Part shown: in pieces, positions 50,215 to 59,419 of the stretch | Position numbering within the stretch: position 1 is the stretch's first letter | Layout of the letters: the number at the start of each line of letters is the position of its first letter | Translations under genes and position numbers: made by a program | Notes under the pieces: model-generated | Databases searched by the model: none | Told to the model about the DNA's origin: nothing | The model's input: only the letters and a program-made list of their open reading frames with translations | NCBI RefSeq assembly: GCF_001295845.1 | Contig: NZ_LJIC01000015.1 | Coordinates: 173,834 to 237,833, forward strand | From: Rhodopseudomonas sp. AAP120 | GTDB taxonomy: Bacteria > Pseudomonadota > Alphaproteobacteria > Rhizobiales > Xanthobacteraceae | DNA length: 64,000 nt | Direction of reading: 5' to 3'

Positions 50215-50490
50215 ATGACTGTTCCACAAACCACAAATTTGCCGAAGCGGCGAGGCGATAAGCCTGCGATCAGTGTCGCCGCAGTGCGGCTGACCGACGA
50301 GCGTGGCGACAAGGTCGAAGCGGTCGGCACTCTGACGATCGCGGGCGGCATCGCGCCGCTGGCGATCCTCTTGCGTGGCAAGGTGTACCAGCCGGCGTTG
50401 ACGTTCGCCGACGGTACGCTGAACTACCGCCACGTTCCGGCGTGGATCGCCGACGGCGTGCTGCAGCTCACTGGGGAGCCGGCGGCGTGA
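50215..50490 (+). CDS. Small phage protein of integration operon
   Basis: 91 residues; ATG with GGAGGGCG upstream. PAISVAAVRLTDERGDKVEA, then a beta-rich half (AILLRGKVYQPALTFADGTL). First gene of the rightward operon leading to integrase. No family recognised. Confidence 0.6.
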   Translation: MTVPQTTNLPKRRGDKPAISVAAVRLTDERGDKVEAVGTLTIAGGIAPLAILLRGKVYQPALTFADGTLNYRHVPAWIADGVLQLTGEPAA

Positions 50491-50654
50491 CGCCGCGGCA
50501 TGTCGAGGCGTTCGGCCGCGCGCTGCTGGCGGCCAGCGCCGCCGCGCCGCCGCCGGCAACGCCGCTCCCGCCGGAATTGCGGCTCGGCATCTGGCGCGCG
50601 CCCGACGCCGCCACCAGCCCGGCGCAGTCACCGCAGCGGAGCGCGCCGCAATGA
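50487..50654 (+). CDS. Small phage protein
   Basis: 55 residues from GTG 50487, overlapping the previous stop (GTGA). Ala/Pro-rich (AASAAAPPPATPLPPELRLG). The stop overlaps the next ATG. No function seen. Confidence 0.5.
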   Translation: MTPRHVEAFGRALLAASAAAPPPATPLPPELRLGIWRAPDAATSPAQSPQRSAPQ

Positions 50655-50779
50655 CTGCATCCGCCGCATGGGCTCCGCTCAATACCGCCGAGATCGTCGC
50701 GCGCTGGCCCGAGATCCTATTCGCCTGCGCGACGCTCGCCCTGTTCACCTTCGCCATGCTGCCGAGGAGGCCGCGATGA
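50651..50779 (+). CDS. Small single-span membrane protein, 42 residues
   Basis: MTASAAWAPLNTAEIVARWP, then a hydrophobic helix (ILFACATLALFTFAML) and a basic end (PRRPR). ATGA overlaps on both sides. The inside-positive end suggests an N-out, C-in topology. Too short to classify. Confidence 0.55.
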   Translation: MTASAAWAPLNTAEIVARWPEILFACATLALFTFAMLPRRPR

Positions 50780-51096
50780 CCCAACCCGATCAGCGCCCTG
50801 TGTCGGCGCAGGAGCTGGCCGACCGGCTCGGCGTCTCGCTCTGCACCGTCTACAAGCGCCACGAGCGCTGGCGGCTGCTCGACGGTATGCCAGCGACGAT
50901 CCGCAAGGGCCGGCTGTCATGGGAGCGTTCGGGTATGATGGCGTGGCTGACGCGCCACCACCCTGCCCGCGCCGCTCAGGCGCCCGCCAACGACGCCGCG
51001 CCGCCGCCTGCGGCGGTCACCGTCGAGGAGCACCGGACGCTGCTGGCGGCCGCCTACGGCCCGGCGCGGGCCGCGTCCGGCGCGACGGCGCCTTGA
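50776..51096 (+). CDS. Excisionase-like HTH protein (AlpA/MerR type)
   Basis: 106 residues. SAQELADRLGVSLCTVYKRH (about 10-29) followed by PATIRKGRLSWERSGMMAWL is the winged-helix layout of phage excisionases and AlpA proteins. Immediately upstream of integrase. It would bend attachment-site DNA during excision. Confidence 0.7.
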   Translation: MTQPDQRPVSAQELADRLGVSLCTVYKRHERWRLLDGMPATIRKGRLSWERSGMMAWLTRHHPARAAQAPANDAAPPPAAVTVEEHRTLLAAAYGPARAASGATAP

Positions 51097-51157
51097 CAGC
51101 GCCGGGCGAAGCGCAAAGGCTTCGCCTCGCCCTCTCCGCTGCACCGGAGCCCTACCG

Positions 51158-52735
51158 ATGGCCCAGCCCAAGACGCCCTTCATCCAGTGGCGCGAGCAGC
51201 CCGACCGGAGCTGCCGGCCGCGCTTCGCCCCCTCATCCCGTGAGATCGCCCTCGGTTTTTCGGGGTGCGATCTGCAGCACCCGGACGGGCGCTGGTACAG
51301 CTTCGAGGACGTCCGCCTCTGGCTCTACGGGCCGGACGGCCGCAGCGGCACCTATGGGGCGATCGTCGCGGCACGCAAGGCCGGCAAGGCTGGCGGCAGC
51401 AAGGCGGACAAGGGGAAGCCGGGCAAGTCAAAGGAGCCGCGCGCCGCCGCGCCGGCGCCGCGGCTGCGCCGCACCGTCGCCGACCTAATCGAGGACTGGC
51501 AGCGCAGCCCGGAATTCGCCGCGCTGCGGCCGGCGACGCGGCGATCCTACGTGGCCGGTTGCAACGCCATCCTGTATCGCCCGATGGATCGCACCGCCGC
51601 CGCCGATCACCGCAAGCGCCAGCGCGCCGCGGCGCTGCTCGGCCAGCCGGCGCCGCAGCGCGAGGCCGAAGCGATGGCCGGCGCGCTGCCGGCGGCGATC
51701 GGCCGACCCGAGCTGCGCGCGTTCTTCAACTACCTGCGCGAGGCGCGCGGTCACCACATGGCGCTGGCGACCATCACGACGCTGTCGGCGGCGCTGAGCT
51801 GGGGCACCGAGAACATTCACTGGCGGCTGCCCGCCAATCCGCGGCCCGGCATGGAATTCGAGCGACCCGACGGCCGCGTGGTGCTGGTGACGATGACCGA
51901 GTTTGTCGCCTGGGTGGCGGCAGCCGACGGCATCGGCCGCCTCTCGATCGGCGACAGCTTCTATCTCGCCCTGTTCACCGGCCAGCGCCAGACCGACCGG
52001 CTGGCGATGCGCGACGAGAGCGAGGAGACCGGCCGCCACGCCTTCCGCCAGAGCAAGACCGGCGAGCTGGTCGATATCAAATCGGCTCCGCAGCTCGTGG
52101 CGCGGCTCGACGCCGCGCGCGCCCGCGTCGCCGAATTAAAGCTCAAGCTGGGCCTGCGCGAGCTGCCGCCCGAAATCGTCGTGAACGAGGACGGCGCGCG
52201 CCCCTATGACGAAAGCACCTACCGCTATTGGGTGTCCGTCGCGCGCGATATCGCGGTGTTCGGCTGGCCCGCGGGCATCGGCCGGCAGCAGGCGATCAAT
52301 CGCGCGCAGGCGCTCGCCGCCGAGCTGCGCTCCGCCGAGCCGACGCTGCTCGCCGGCCCCGATCTCGAGACTTTGGATGCCGCCGCCCGCAATCGCGCGA
52401 TCGAGGACAGGAGCCGCGCACTGCGCGCCTGGCTCGACGCTGCGGCCGGGCGCGACGCTGCCGCCGGCTGGCGCCTCGCACCCACCCCGTCGCTGCTGTT
52501 CGTCAATCGCCGCGGCGCGCTCGACGCCAAGCACGATCAGGATCTGCGGGACACCTGCGTCATGCTGCTAGATCGCGCCGGCTGCGATCTCTTGACGATC
52601 AGCGACATCACCGGCCACAGCTACAAGTCGGCGCAGACCATCGTGAAGCACTACCGCGCCCGCAACGCCGCCCGCGCCGACGAAGGTATCGACCGGCTGG
52701 TGCTGCAGGTTCGGAAAGAGGGGATGACGGGATGA
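51158..52735 (+). CDS. Tyrosine-type integrase
   Basis: 525 residues. Catalytic set: Arg277 (FTGQRQTDRL), Lys in FRQSKTGE, Arg464 (HDQDLRDT), His487 (TGHS) and Tyr499 (KHYRAR); the usual His of LRHT is Asp465. An N-terminal arm-binding part and a Lys-rich linker precede. It integrates into tRNA-Lys 0.85 kb away. A long insert (about 340-430) between Lys and box II makes it larger than most phage integrases. Confidence 0.9.
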   Translation: MAQPKTPFIQWREQPDRSCRPRFAPSSREIALGFSGCDLQHPDGRWYSFEDVRLWLYGPDGRSGTYGAIVAARKAGKAGGSKADKGKPGKSKEPRAAAPAPRLRRTVADLIEDWQRSPEFAALRPATRRSYVAGCNAILYRPMDRTAAADHRKRQRAAALLGQPAPQREAEAMAGALPAAIGRPELRAFFNYLREARGHHMALATITTLSAALSWGTENIHWRLPANPRPGMEFERPDGRVVLVTMTEFVAWVAAADGIGRLSIGDSFYLALFTGQRQTDRLAMRDESEETGRHAFRQSKTGELVDIKSAPQLVARLDAARARVAELKLKLGLRELPPEIVVNEDGARPYDESTYRYWVSVARDIAVFGWPAGIGRQQAINRAQALAAELRSAEPTLLAGPDLETLDAAARNRAIEDRSRALRAWLDAAAGRDAAAGWRLAPTPSLLFVNRRGALDAKHDQDLRDTCVMLLDRAGCDLLTISDITGHSYKSAQTIVKHYRARNAARADEGIDRLVLQVRKEGMTG

Positions 52736-52938
52736 GCGAGCAACCAGAATTCTTTTGGGCCCCACCGGACGGCGCGAGCATCGTTGGCGTAACGAAGTTC
52801 AGGAATGTCGTCGTAGTCGCGACCAGCTCAGGCGTCTATACGATCGGGCCTGACGGAGCACCGGACGAGTGGACTGTTCGCAAAATCAGCGACCAGATCG
52901 CCCGCGAACCGTCGGTGAGGAAGGGGATGGCGGGATGA
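52732..52938 (+). CDS. Small phage protein
   Basis: 68 residues, ATGA overlap with integrase. Beta-rich (GVTKFRNVVVVATSSGVYTI), ends WTVRKISDQIAREP. No family recognised. Confidence 0.55.
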   Translation: MSEQPEFFWAPPDGASIVGVTKFRNVVVVATSSGVYTIGPDGAPDEWTVRKISDQIAREPSVRKGMAG

Positions 52939-53261
52939 GCTACAAACCTTGCCGAACTGGCGTTCACATCTGCGGCCGCGATCGAGACGAGATCGAGCCT
53001 GTCACGATCGCGAACTATCCAACCCGCTCTCAAGCCGAAGCCAACGCCGCTTTCGAGCGAGCGAGAGCAGAGGCGGAGAGCGACGATTATTTTGACTGCG
53101 TCGTCGATCTGATGGCTGCCGGCGACATCATCGACGATTTCCGGACGACGCGACAGATGCTGCCGCGCATCGCCAAGGCCATCGCGGCAGCTACCCCTTC
53201 GGGTAGCTGTACCGGCTCTGATATCCGGGCGCGTCGCTCTGGCGCGCCTCGCGGCATTTAG
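52935..53261 (+). CDS. Phage protein
   Basis: 108 residues; ATGA overlap with the previous gene. TGVHICGRDRDEIEPVTIAN, then an acidic helix (FERARAEAESDDYFDCVVDL). Its C-terminus overlaps the opposing Cys-rich gene by 71 bases. No family recognised. Confidence 0.55.
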   Translation: MSYKPCRTGVHICGRDRDEIEPVTIANYPTRSQAEANAAFERARAEAESDDYFDCVVDLMAAGDIIDDFRTTRQMLPRIAKAIAAATPSGSCTGSDIRARRSGAPRGI

Positions 53262-53448
53262 TGGGCCGCCCGCCGCAGCGCGAACAGCGCATCCTGAGCG
53301 CCAGTTCTGCGATCGTCATCTGGCCGAGCTCAAGCCGCGGGCGGCGGCTGCGGATCATGACGAACGGCACCCACACGCTTATGCGGCAGGCGTCGCACCA
53401 ACAGTCGATATGAGTGTAGCCCTGTTCTTCGAGCATGGAGATCTTCAT
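53191..53448 (-). CDS. Cys-rich zinc-ribbon-like protein preceded by LexA box
   Basis: 85 residues. CWCDAC (16-21) and MRCSRCGG supply two Cys pairs for a zinc site; MTIAELALRMR lies between. ATG 53448 is 11 bases downstream (minus strand) of a perfect LexA box, so SOS control is likely. Small and probably DNA- or protein-binding. It faces the integrase operon and lies just inside the right attachment site. Confidence 0.65.
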   Translation of the reverse strand: MKISMLEEQGYTHIDCWCDACRISVWVPFVMIRSRRPRLELGQMTIAELALRMRCSRCGGRPTKCREARQSDAPGYQSRYSYPKG

Positions 53449-53459
53449 GCCCGCACCGT

Positions 53460-53474
53460 GAACAAGTCGAGAAC
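53460..53474 (-). promoter_or_regulatory. LexA (SOS) box
   Basis: GAAC-AAGTCGA-GAAC, an exact match to the alphaproteobacterial LexA site GAAC-N7-GAAC (GTTC-N7-GTTC on the other strand). It overlaps the expected promoter of the Cys-rich gene. Confidence 0.75.
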
Positions 53475-53584
53475 AAAGTCAATTCTGTCGAATGGCCATG
53501 TCGAATGTCGAATGGCGGTGTCGAATGTTCTCGTTTGTTCTGGTGGATCGTTCAGAAAAGTCTAAGCGCCTCAGCGACTTGACT

Positions 53585-53660
<76 letters not shown>

Positions 53661-53774
53661 CCGAACCGACCAGAGGTTTCCGTTCGGGACGGCTGCGTTT
53701 AGCAAAGCGAATCGGAGATGTCCAGCAAGCCGGACGACATTTTTGCGTCAGTCCGGATTTCTTGTGGACCGGAG

Positions 53775-53800
53775 AAAACCGCCGGCCCTCCGGCGGTTTT
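53775..53800. terminator. Bidirectional intrinsic terminator
   Basis: AAAACCGCCGG, CCCT loop, CCGGCGGTTTT. It ends the LTXXQ gene on the minus strand 20 bases past its stop and shields the tRNA. Confidence 0.8.
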
Positions 53801-53820
53801 CTTGGTCGAACGGCGGCGGA

Positions 53821-54429
53821 TCAGAGCCGGCGCGGGCCGCCGTCGTCGTCGTGGTCGTCCATCATGCCGGGGCCGCCACGGCCATCCGGGCCGCGATCGC
53901 GGTTCCAGCGCGGGCCGCGGTCGTCGTCATCCCGGTGCATCCGCGGGTGATGGCGCGGGCCGCCGCCCCAGCCGCCCTCGAACCGGGTCAGAACGCGCAG
54001 GCGGCGCTTCTGGCCCTCGTCCAGCGACTTGTAGAGCGGGTCGGCGGCATCGGCGATTTTCTTCATCGCCGCGGCGGTCGCAGCCATGGAGTCGGCGCGG
54101 TCGCGCAGCCGCGCCACCGGATCGGCCGCCTTGCTGTCGCGGTCCTCGTCACGCGCCTTCATCCGCGCCTCGGCGCGGTCGATCCGCAGCTTGGCGAAAT
54201 CCTTCACCGCGGCTTCGAGCGGCGGCCACAGCTTTTCCTGATCCGGAGTCAGCTTGAGCCCGGCGTGGACGGCAGCGATCCGCGCATCGGCGAAGGCGGC
54301 GCGGTCCTCCGCGCTGGCCCACGGGCGGTGATCGCGGTGATGGTCGAACCAGCCGTGATGCTGGGCGTAAGCGGCCGAGGAGCCGGCGAGAGCCAGCACG
54401 GTGACGCCGGCGAGCAGAACCTTCTTCAT
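53821..54429 (-). CDS. Periplasmic LTXXQ-motif (Spy/CpxP-like) protein
   Basis: 202 residues; ATG with AAGGAGG upstream. Signal peptide MKKVLLAGVTVLALAGSSAA, cleavage near YAQ (23). LTPDQ at 60-64 is the LTXXQ motif, with a second related LDEGQKRRL near 145. The C-terminus is rich in His, Asp, Arg and Gly (HHPRMHRDDDDRG) and could bind metal. Spy/CpxP relatives act as periplasmic chaperones or metal/envelope-stress sensors. Confidence 0.85.
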   Translation of the reverse strand: MKKVLLAGVTVLALAGSSAAYAQHHGWFDHHRDHRPWASAEDRAAFADARIAAVHAGLKLTPDQEKLWPPLEAAVKDFAKLRIDRAEARMKARDEDRDSKAADPVARLRDRADSMAATAAAMKKIADAADPLYKSLDEGQKRRLRVLTRFEGGWGGGPRHHPRMHRDDDDRGPRWNRDRGPDGRGGPGMMDDHDDDGGPRRL

Positions 54430-54611
54430 GGAAACCTCCTTGCAAAGGTGTCCCGAAGATGAGGTCGCCGCCCTGCCCGATCAACTTACGCTTTGGACAG
54501 AAAGCGGAAGATGACCAAGATGTCATCTTCCGCCTTGTTAGTTCCAGTTCAGAACGTTTCGCTGTGTATCAGCGTGTTGCTATCAGTCGTTCAGAACACG
54601 TTCATACCGTC

Positions 54612-55937
54612 TCACAGCATCCCGAGCATGCGCGGCAGCCATAGCGAGATCTCCGGCACATAGGTGACGACGCCGAGGAAGGCGACCATCGTCAGCAGCC
54701 ATGGCATTACCGCGACGGTGAGTTCGGTAATGCCCATCTTGGCGATGCCAGAGGCCACATAAAGGTTGAGGCCGACCGGTGGGTGGCACATGCCGACTTC
54801 CATGTTGACCACCATCAGAATGCCGAGATGCACCGGATGGATGCCGAGCTTGACCGCCACCGGAAACAGGATCGGCGCCATGATCAGCACAATCGAGGTC
54901 GCTTCCATCACGTTGCCGGCGAGCAGCAGCAGGATGTTCACCACCAGCAGGAACACGATCCAATTGACGCCGGCGGTCGACATCCACGCGGCGATCTGCT
55001 GCGGGATGTTCTCGTTGGCCATCAGGAACGAGAACAGCACCGCATTGGTGATGATGTAGAGAATCATCGCGCTCATATTGGCCGAGCCGAGCAGCACCTT
55101 CGGCACATCCCGGATCGACAGGTCGCGATAGACGAACACCGCGATGACGAACGCATAAACCGCGCTGATCGCCGCTGCCTCCGTCGGCGTGAACCAGCCC
55201 GCATAGATGCCGCCGAGCACCAGCACGATCAGCAGCAGGCCCCAGATGCATTTGCGGAAGGCGACGAACCGCTCCGCCCAGCTCGCTTTCGGCAGCCGCG
55301 GATAGTCGTGCTTCCAGGCGCGGTAGAAGGTGGTGAGGCCGAGCAGCGTCGCCAGCATGATGCCGGGGATGACGCCGGCCATGAACAGCTGGCCGACCGA
55401 CGCCGACGACACGCGGTTGCCGGCCGGGTCGAGCGCGATCGAGCCGCCGGTGGCCACCGAATACACCACCATCACGATCGACGGCGGAATCAGGATGCCG
55501 AGCGCGCCCGACGTGGTGATGACGCCGGCGCCGAACCGCTTGGGGAAGCCCTGCTTCACCATCGCCGGCAGCATGATCGAGCCGATCGCGATCACCGTGG
55601 CGGGCGACGAGCCCGACACCGCGGCGAACAGCGCGCAGGCGATCACCGCGGCGAGGCCGAGACCGCCGTGCCAGTGGCCCACCATGGTGGTGGCGAAGTT
55701 GATCATGCGGCGCGCGACGCCGCCGTGGGTGAGAAAGTTGCCGGCAAGGATGAAGAACGGGATCGCCATGATCTCGAAGTTCTCGATCCCGGTGAACAGC
55801 TTCAACGACACCGCCTCGACCGGCACGTTGGTGAACAGGAACACGAAGGACAGCACCGTCAGGCCGAGCGCGATCGAGATCGGCATGCCGGTCAGCATCA
55901 GGACGATCAGCAGCGAGAAGATCAGAGCGGTGTTCAT
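54612..55937 (-). CDS. dctM: TRAP transporter large permease
   Basis: 441 residues from ATG 55937, which overlaps the dctQ stop. About twelve membrane helices. Family motifs include GMPISIALGL, PFFILAGNFLTHGG, SGSSPATVIAIGSIMLPAM and GILIPPSIVMVVY. It forms the Na+- or H+-coupled channel that takes the substrate handed over by DctP. The long frame to 56354 upstream is a shadow of dctQ. Confidence 0.95.
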   Translation of the reverse strand: MNTALIFSLLIVLMLTGMPISIALGLTVLSFVFLFTNVPVEAVSLKLFTGIENFEIMAIPFFILAGNFLTHGGVARRMINFATTMVGHWHGGLGLAAVIACALFAAVSGSSPATVIAIGSIMLPAMVKQGFPKRFGAGVITTSGALGILIPPSIVMVVYSVATGGSIALDPAGNRVSSASVGQLFMAGVIPGIMLATLLGLTTFYRAWKHDYPRLPKASWAERFVAFRKCIWGLLLIVLVLGGIYAGWFTPTEAAAISAVYAFVIAVFVYRDLSIRDVPKVLLGSANMSAMILYIITNAVLFSFLMANENIPQQIAAWMSTAGVNWIVFLLVVNILLLLAGNVMEATSIVLIMAPILFPVAVKLGIHPVHLGILMVVNMEVGMCHPPVGLNLYVASGIAKMGITELTVAVMPWLLTMVAFLGVVTYVPEISLWLPRMLGML

Positions 55938-56518
55938 CGCACCGCCTCCGCCGCTGCCGCCGCCGATCCCGGCATATGCGGCTCGTCGATGCCTTCGACA
56001 TGGCTGTGGTCGTGGTGCGGCAGGTGATCGTGGCGGATGAAGTGGTACGCCACCTGCAGGAAGCGGAAGCACATCAGATACGAGCCCAGCGGGATGCACA
56101 GGTAGACGATCCAGCTCGGGATTTCGAGATCCGGCGAGGTCTGGTTGGTGTCGATCAGGCCGTAGACGAATTTGGCGCCCATCGTGCCGATGATGAAGGT
56201 GAACAGCGCGCCGCAGAACAGGCCGAACAGGATCGTCACCTTGCGCCAGCGCGGCTGCATCACGTTGACCAGCACGTCGACGCCGACATGGATGCCGGTG
56301 CGCACGCCGTAGGCGGCGCCGAATTTGGCCATCCACACGAACATGTAGATGCACAGCTCCTGTGCCCAGGACAGGTCGATCGGAAACAGGATGGGATAGA
56401 ACAGCGGGATCCCGACCAGATAGCGGTGCATCACCGCGACGAAGATCAGCAGCGTGGCGCCGCCGATCATGGTCGCGATCAGGATCTCCTCAAGCCGGTC
56501 GAGGATGCGCAGAAACAT
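55934..56518 (-). CDS. dctQ: TRAP transporter small permease
   Basis: 194 residues with four membrane helices and the WAQELCIYMFVWMAKFGAAY signature. Partners DctM; the gene overlaps dctM by ATGA. A His-rich tail (HDHLPHHDHSHVEG) is longer than usual and could bind metal, of unknown meaning. Confidence 0.9.
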   Translation of the reverse strand: MFLRILDRLEEILIATMIGGATLLIFVAVMHRYLVGIPLFYPILFPIDLSWAQELCIYMFVWMAKFGAAYGVRTGIHVGVDVLVNVMQPRWRKVTILFGLFCGALFTFIIGTMGAKFVYGLIDTNQTSPDLEIPSWIVYLCIPLGSYLMCFRFLQVAYHFIRHDHLPHHDHSHVEGIDEPHMPGSAAAAAEAVR

Positions 56519-56607
56519 TCATCTCCCCCTAATCGATCGGCCGCCCGGGCTGATCCGTCGGCGGCCGTTATTGGTGCCGGACGCGCGGTGCGGTCCGGAA
56601 ATACAAC

Positions 56608-56637
56608 GGGCGCCCGCGCTTGTCGACGCGGGCGCCC
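56608..56637 (-). terminator. Hairpin between dctP and dctQ
   Basis: GGGCGCCCGCG and CGCGGGCGCCC around an 8-base loop, eleven bases past the dctP stop. No strong T-run (TTGTATTT follows), so partial termination or transcript protection fits, leaving more binding protein than permease. Confidence 0.55.
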
Positions 56638-56647
56638 TCTGGCGATC

Positions 56648-57652
56648 TCAGTTGGTCGGCCCGCCGCCGCTCTCCTTGATGAAGTCGGCGATCAGCGCCT
56701 TGCCGACCCGTCCGCCGACGTCGTCATAGACCGGCGCCATCGCCTTGCGCATCGCGGCGTTCTGCTCGGGCGTCAGGGTGATGATCTCGGTCTTGCCCGA
56801 CTTCTTCATCTCCTCGAGCGCCTCGTCATTTTCCTTCTGCGACTGGTTGTTGCCGTATTCGGTGGCTTCCTTCATCGCCTTGTCGAGCTGGGCGCGAAGG
56901 TCGGCCGGAATGCCGTCCCAGAACTTCTTGTTCACGATCACCGCGTAGCCGATGTAGCCGTGATTGGTGACGGTGGTGTACTTCTGCACCTCGTGCATCT
57001 TCTGCGTGTACATGTTCGACGGCGTGTTTTCCTGGCCGTCGACCACGCCGGTCTGCAACGCCTGATACACTTCCGAGAACGCCATCACCTGCGGGATCGC
57101 GCCGAGCGAACGGAACTGCGCGTCGAGCACCTTCGACGACTGAATGCGGAATTTCAGGCCCTTGTAGTCCGCCGGCTCGATCAGCTTCTTGTTGGCGCTC
57201 ATGATCTTGAAGCCGTTGTCCCAATACGCCAGGCCGGTGATGCCCTTGGCGTCGAGCAGCTTGAACAGCTTGGCGCCGACCGGACCGTTGGTCACCTTGC
57301 GCAGCGCCGCGATGTCCGGAAGGATATACGGCAGGTCGAACACCTCGAATTCCTTGACGCCCGCCGGGCCGAACTTGGAAATCGACGGCGCCAGCATCTG
57401 CACGGCGCCGAGCTGCAGCGCGTCCAGCTCTTCCTTGTCCTTGTAGAGCTGCGAGTTGGGATAGACTTCGACCTTGACCTTGCCGTCGGTGTATTTTTCC
57501 GCCAGTTCCTTGAACTTGTCGGCGGCGAGCCCCTTCGGGGTGTTCGGCGCGGTGACGTGGCTGAACTTGATGACGATCGGCGATTGCGCGGCGGCGGGGC
57601 CGATCAGGGCCAAAAGCGCGGCCGAGGCTGCGGACAAAATCAGCTTACGCAT
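56648..57652 (-). CDS. dctP: TRAP transporter substrate-binding protein
   Basis: 334 residues from ATG 57652 with AGGGGGA upstream. Signal peptide to about AAAQ (23). FSHVTAPNTPKGLAADKFKE, GVVDGQENTPSN and the conserved Arg region KFRIQSSKV (substrate carboxylate contact) identify the DctP family. It binds a periplasmic organic acid; the ligand cannot be read from the sequence. First gene of the dctPQM operon. Confidence 0.95.
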   Translation of the reverse strand: MRKLILSAASAALLALIGPAAAQSPIVIKFSHVTAPNTPKGLAADKFKELAEKYTDGKVKVEVYPNSQLYKDKEELDALQLGAVQMLAPSISKFGPAGVKEFEVFDLPYILPDIAALRKVTNGPVGAKLFKLLDAKGITGLAYWDNGFKIMSANKKLIEPADYKGLKFRIQSSKVLDAQFRSLGAIPQVMAFSEVYQALQTGVVDGQENTPSNMYTQKMHEVQKYTTVTNHGYIGYAVIVNKKFWDGIPADLRAQLDKAMKEATEYGNNQSQKENDEALEEMKKSGKTEIITLTPEQNAAMRKAMAPVYDDVGGRVGKALIADFIKESGGGPTN

Positions 57653-57781
57653 GGGACTTCCCCCTGGATTTTCTAGGTGCGCGATAACGCACAGGCTCAT
57701 GTCCCCTTACAGAGACTCGGACCTAAAAGCCATTGTCGTTTCGGAGGGTGTCGGCGCGCAGCGGTGTCATGCTGTGCCGCA

Positions 57782-57812
57782 AAACGAAAACGCAGCGCCG
57801 AAGCGCTGCGTT
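57782..57812 (-). terminator. leuA terminator
   Basis: On the minus strand AACGCAGCGC-TTCG-GCGCTGCGTT is followed by TTCGTTTTGC. It starts 33 bases past the leuA stop and precedes the dctP promoter region (57653-57781). Confidence 0.85.
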
Positions 57813-57844
57813 TGGTGGCGTACCAAGGCGATCTGCCCGCGGCG

Positions 57845-59419
57845 TCAGCCCGCGACGGCGACCGACGGCGCATCCTCGCGGACGTCGCGCTTGCGCTTGG
57901 CGACGATCTTGTTGAGCGCGCCCAGATAGGCCTTGGCCGAGGCGACCAGGGTGTCGGGATCGGCGGCGCGCGCGGTCATCGAGCGGCCCTCGTGGCTCAG
58001 CCGCACCGACACTTCCGCCTGCGCGTCGGTGCCTTCGGTGACGGCGTGAACCTGATACAGCTCCAGCTTGGCGTCGTGCGGCACCAGCGCCTTGATGCAG
58101 TTGAACACCGCATCGACCGGGCCATTGCCTTCGGCTTCCTCGATCCGCACCTGGCCGTCGACGTCGAGCTTCATGGTGGCGCGCTGCGGACCGTGGGTGC
58201 CGGCGATCACCGTCAGCGACACCAGCTTGATCTGGTCCTGGCCGTGCGTCATTTCTTCGTCGACCAACGCTTCGATGTCCTCGTCGTAGACGTCCTTCTT
58301 GCGGTCGGCCAAGGCCTTGAACCGCACGAACACGTCTTCGATCTGGTTGCGCGACAGCTTGTAGCCGAGCTCTTCCAGCTTGTGGATCAAGCCGGCGCGG
58401 CCGGAGTGCTTGCCCATCACCAGCGAGGTGCCCTTCACGCCGACGGTCTCGGGCGTCATGATCTCGTAGGTCTGGGCGTTCTTGATCATGCCGTCCTGAT
58501 GGATGCCGCTCTCGTGCGCGAACGCATTCCGGCCGACGATCGCCTTGTTGTACTGCACCGGGAACGAGGTCGCGGCCGATACCGTCTTGGAGGCGTGGGT
58601 CAGCATCGTGCTCTCGATGTTATTCCAGTACGGCAACTTGTCCTGACGGACGCGCATCGCCATCACCACCTCTTCCAAGGCGGCGTTGCCGGCGCGTTCG
58701 CCGATGCCGTTGATGGTGCATTCGATCTGCCGGGCGCCGCCCTGAACGCCCGCCATCGAATTGGCGACCGCCATGCCGAGGTCGTTGTGGCAATGCACCG
58801 AGAACCGCGCCTTGTCGGAATTCGGCACGGTCTCGCGTACCTTGCGGAACAGCTCGCGATATTCCTCCGGCACCGAATAGCCGACCGTATCCGGCAAGTT
58901 GATGGTGGTGGCGCCGGCCTTGATGGCCGCCTCGATGCAGCGGCACAGGAAGTCGAATTCGGTGCGGGTCGAATCCTCGGCCGACCATTCGACGTCGTCG
59001 GTGTGGTTGCGGGCGCGGGTCACCGACGAGATCACCATCTCGTAGACCTGCGCTGCTTCCATCTGCAGCTTGTACTTCATGTGCACCGGCGAGGTGGACA
59101 GGAAGGTGTGGATGCGGCCGCGCTCGGCCGGCTTGATCGCCTCGGCGCAGCGGTCGATGTCCTTATGGGCCGCCCGCGACAAGCCGCAGATCACCGAGTT
59201 CTTCGAGCGCTTGGCGATCTCGTGCACCGCCTCGAAGTCACCATCGGAGGCGAACGGATAGCCGGCCTCGATCACGTCGACGCCCATGTCGTCGAGCATC
59301 TTGGCGACGTTCAGCTTCTCCTCGAAGGTCATGGTGGCGCCGGGGCACTGCTCGCCGTCGCGCAAAGTGGTGTCGAAAATGATGACGCGGTCCTGCTCGG
59401 ACTTCGAAGTCGTGGTCAT
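57845..59419 (-). CDS. leuA: 2-isopropylmalate synthase
   Basis: 524 residues from ATG 59419 with AAGGAAA upstream; earlier starts in the frame lack a ribosome site. DTTLRDGEQ (16-24), SVHCHNDLGM, GERAGNAALE and HESGIHQDG are the catalytic and metal-binding motifs of the LeuA type 1 family. The C-terminal 130 residues form the leucine-feedback domain. It condenses acetyl-CoA with 2-oxoisovalerate, the first step of leucine synthesis. Confidence 0.97.
   Translation of the reverse strand: MTTTSKSEQDRVIIFDTTLRDGEQCPGATMTFEEKLNVAKMLDDMGVDVIEAGYPFASDGDFEAVHEIAKRSKNSVICGLSRAAHKDIDRCAEAIKPAERGRIHTFLSTSPVHMKYKLQMEAAQVYEMVISSVTRARNHTDDVEWSAEDSTRTEFDFLCRCIEAAIKAGATTINLPDTVGYSVPEEYRELFRKVRETVPNSDKARFSVHCHNDLGMAVANSMAGVQGGARQIECTINGIGERAGNAALEEVVMAMRVRQDKLPYWNNIESTMLTHASKTVSAATSFPVQYNKAIVGRNAFAHESGIHQDGMIKNAQTYEIMTPETVGVKGTSLVMGKHSGRAGLIHKLEELGYKLSRNQIEDVFVRFKALADRKKDVYDEDIEALVDEEMTHGQDQIKLVSLTVIAGTHGPQRATMKLDVDGQVRIEEAEGNGPVDAVFNCIKALVPHDAKLELYQVHAVTEGTDAQAEVSVRLSHEGRSMTARAADPDTLVASAKAYLGALNKIVAKRKRDVREDAPSVAVAG

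Noticed and set aside
53520..53545. Second LexA box near attR (GTTC...GTTC)
   Set aside because: The spacer is six bases instead of the seven required in alphaproteobacteria.
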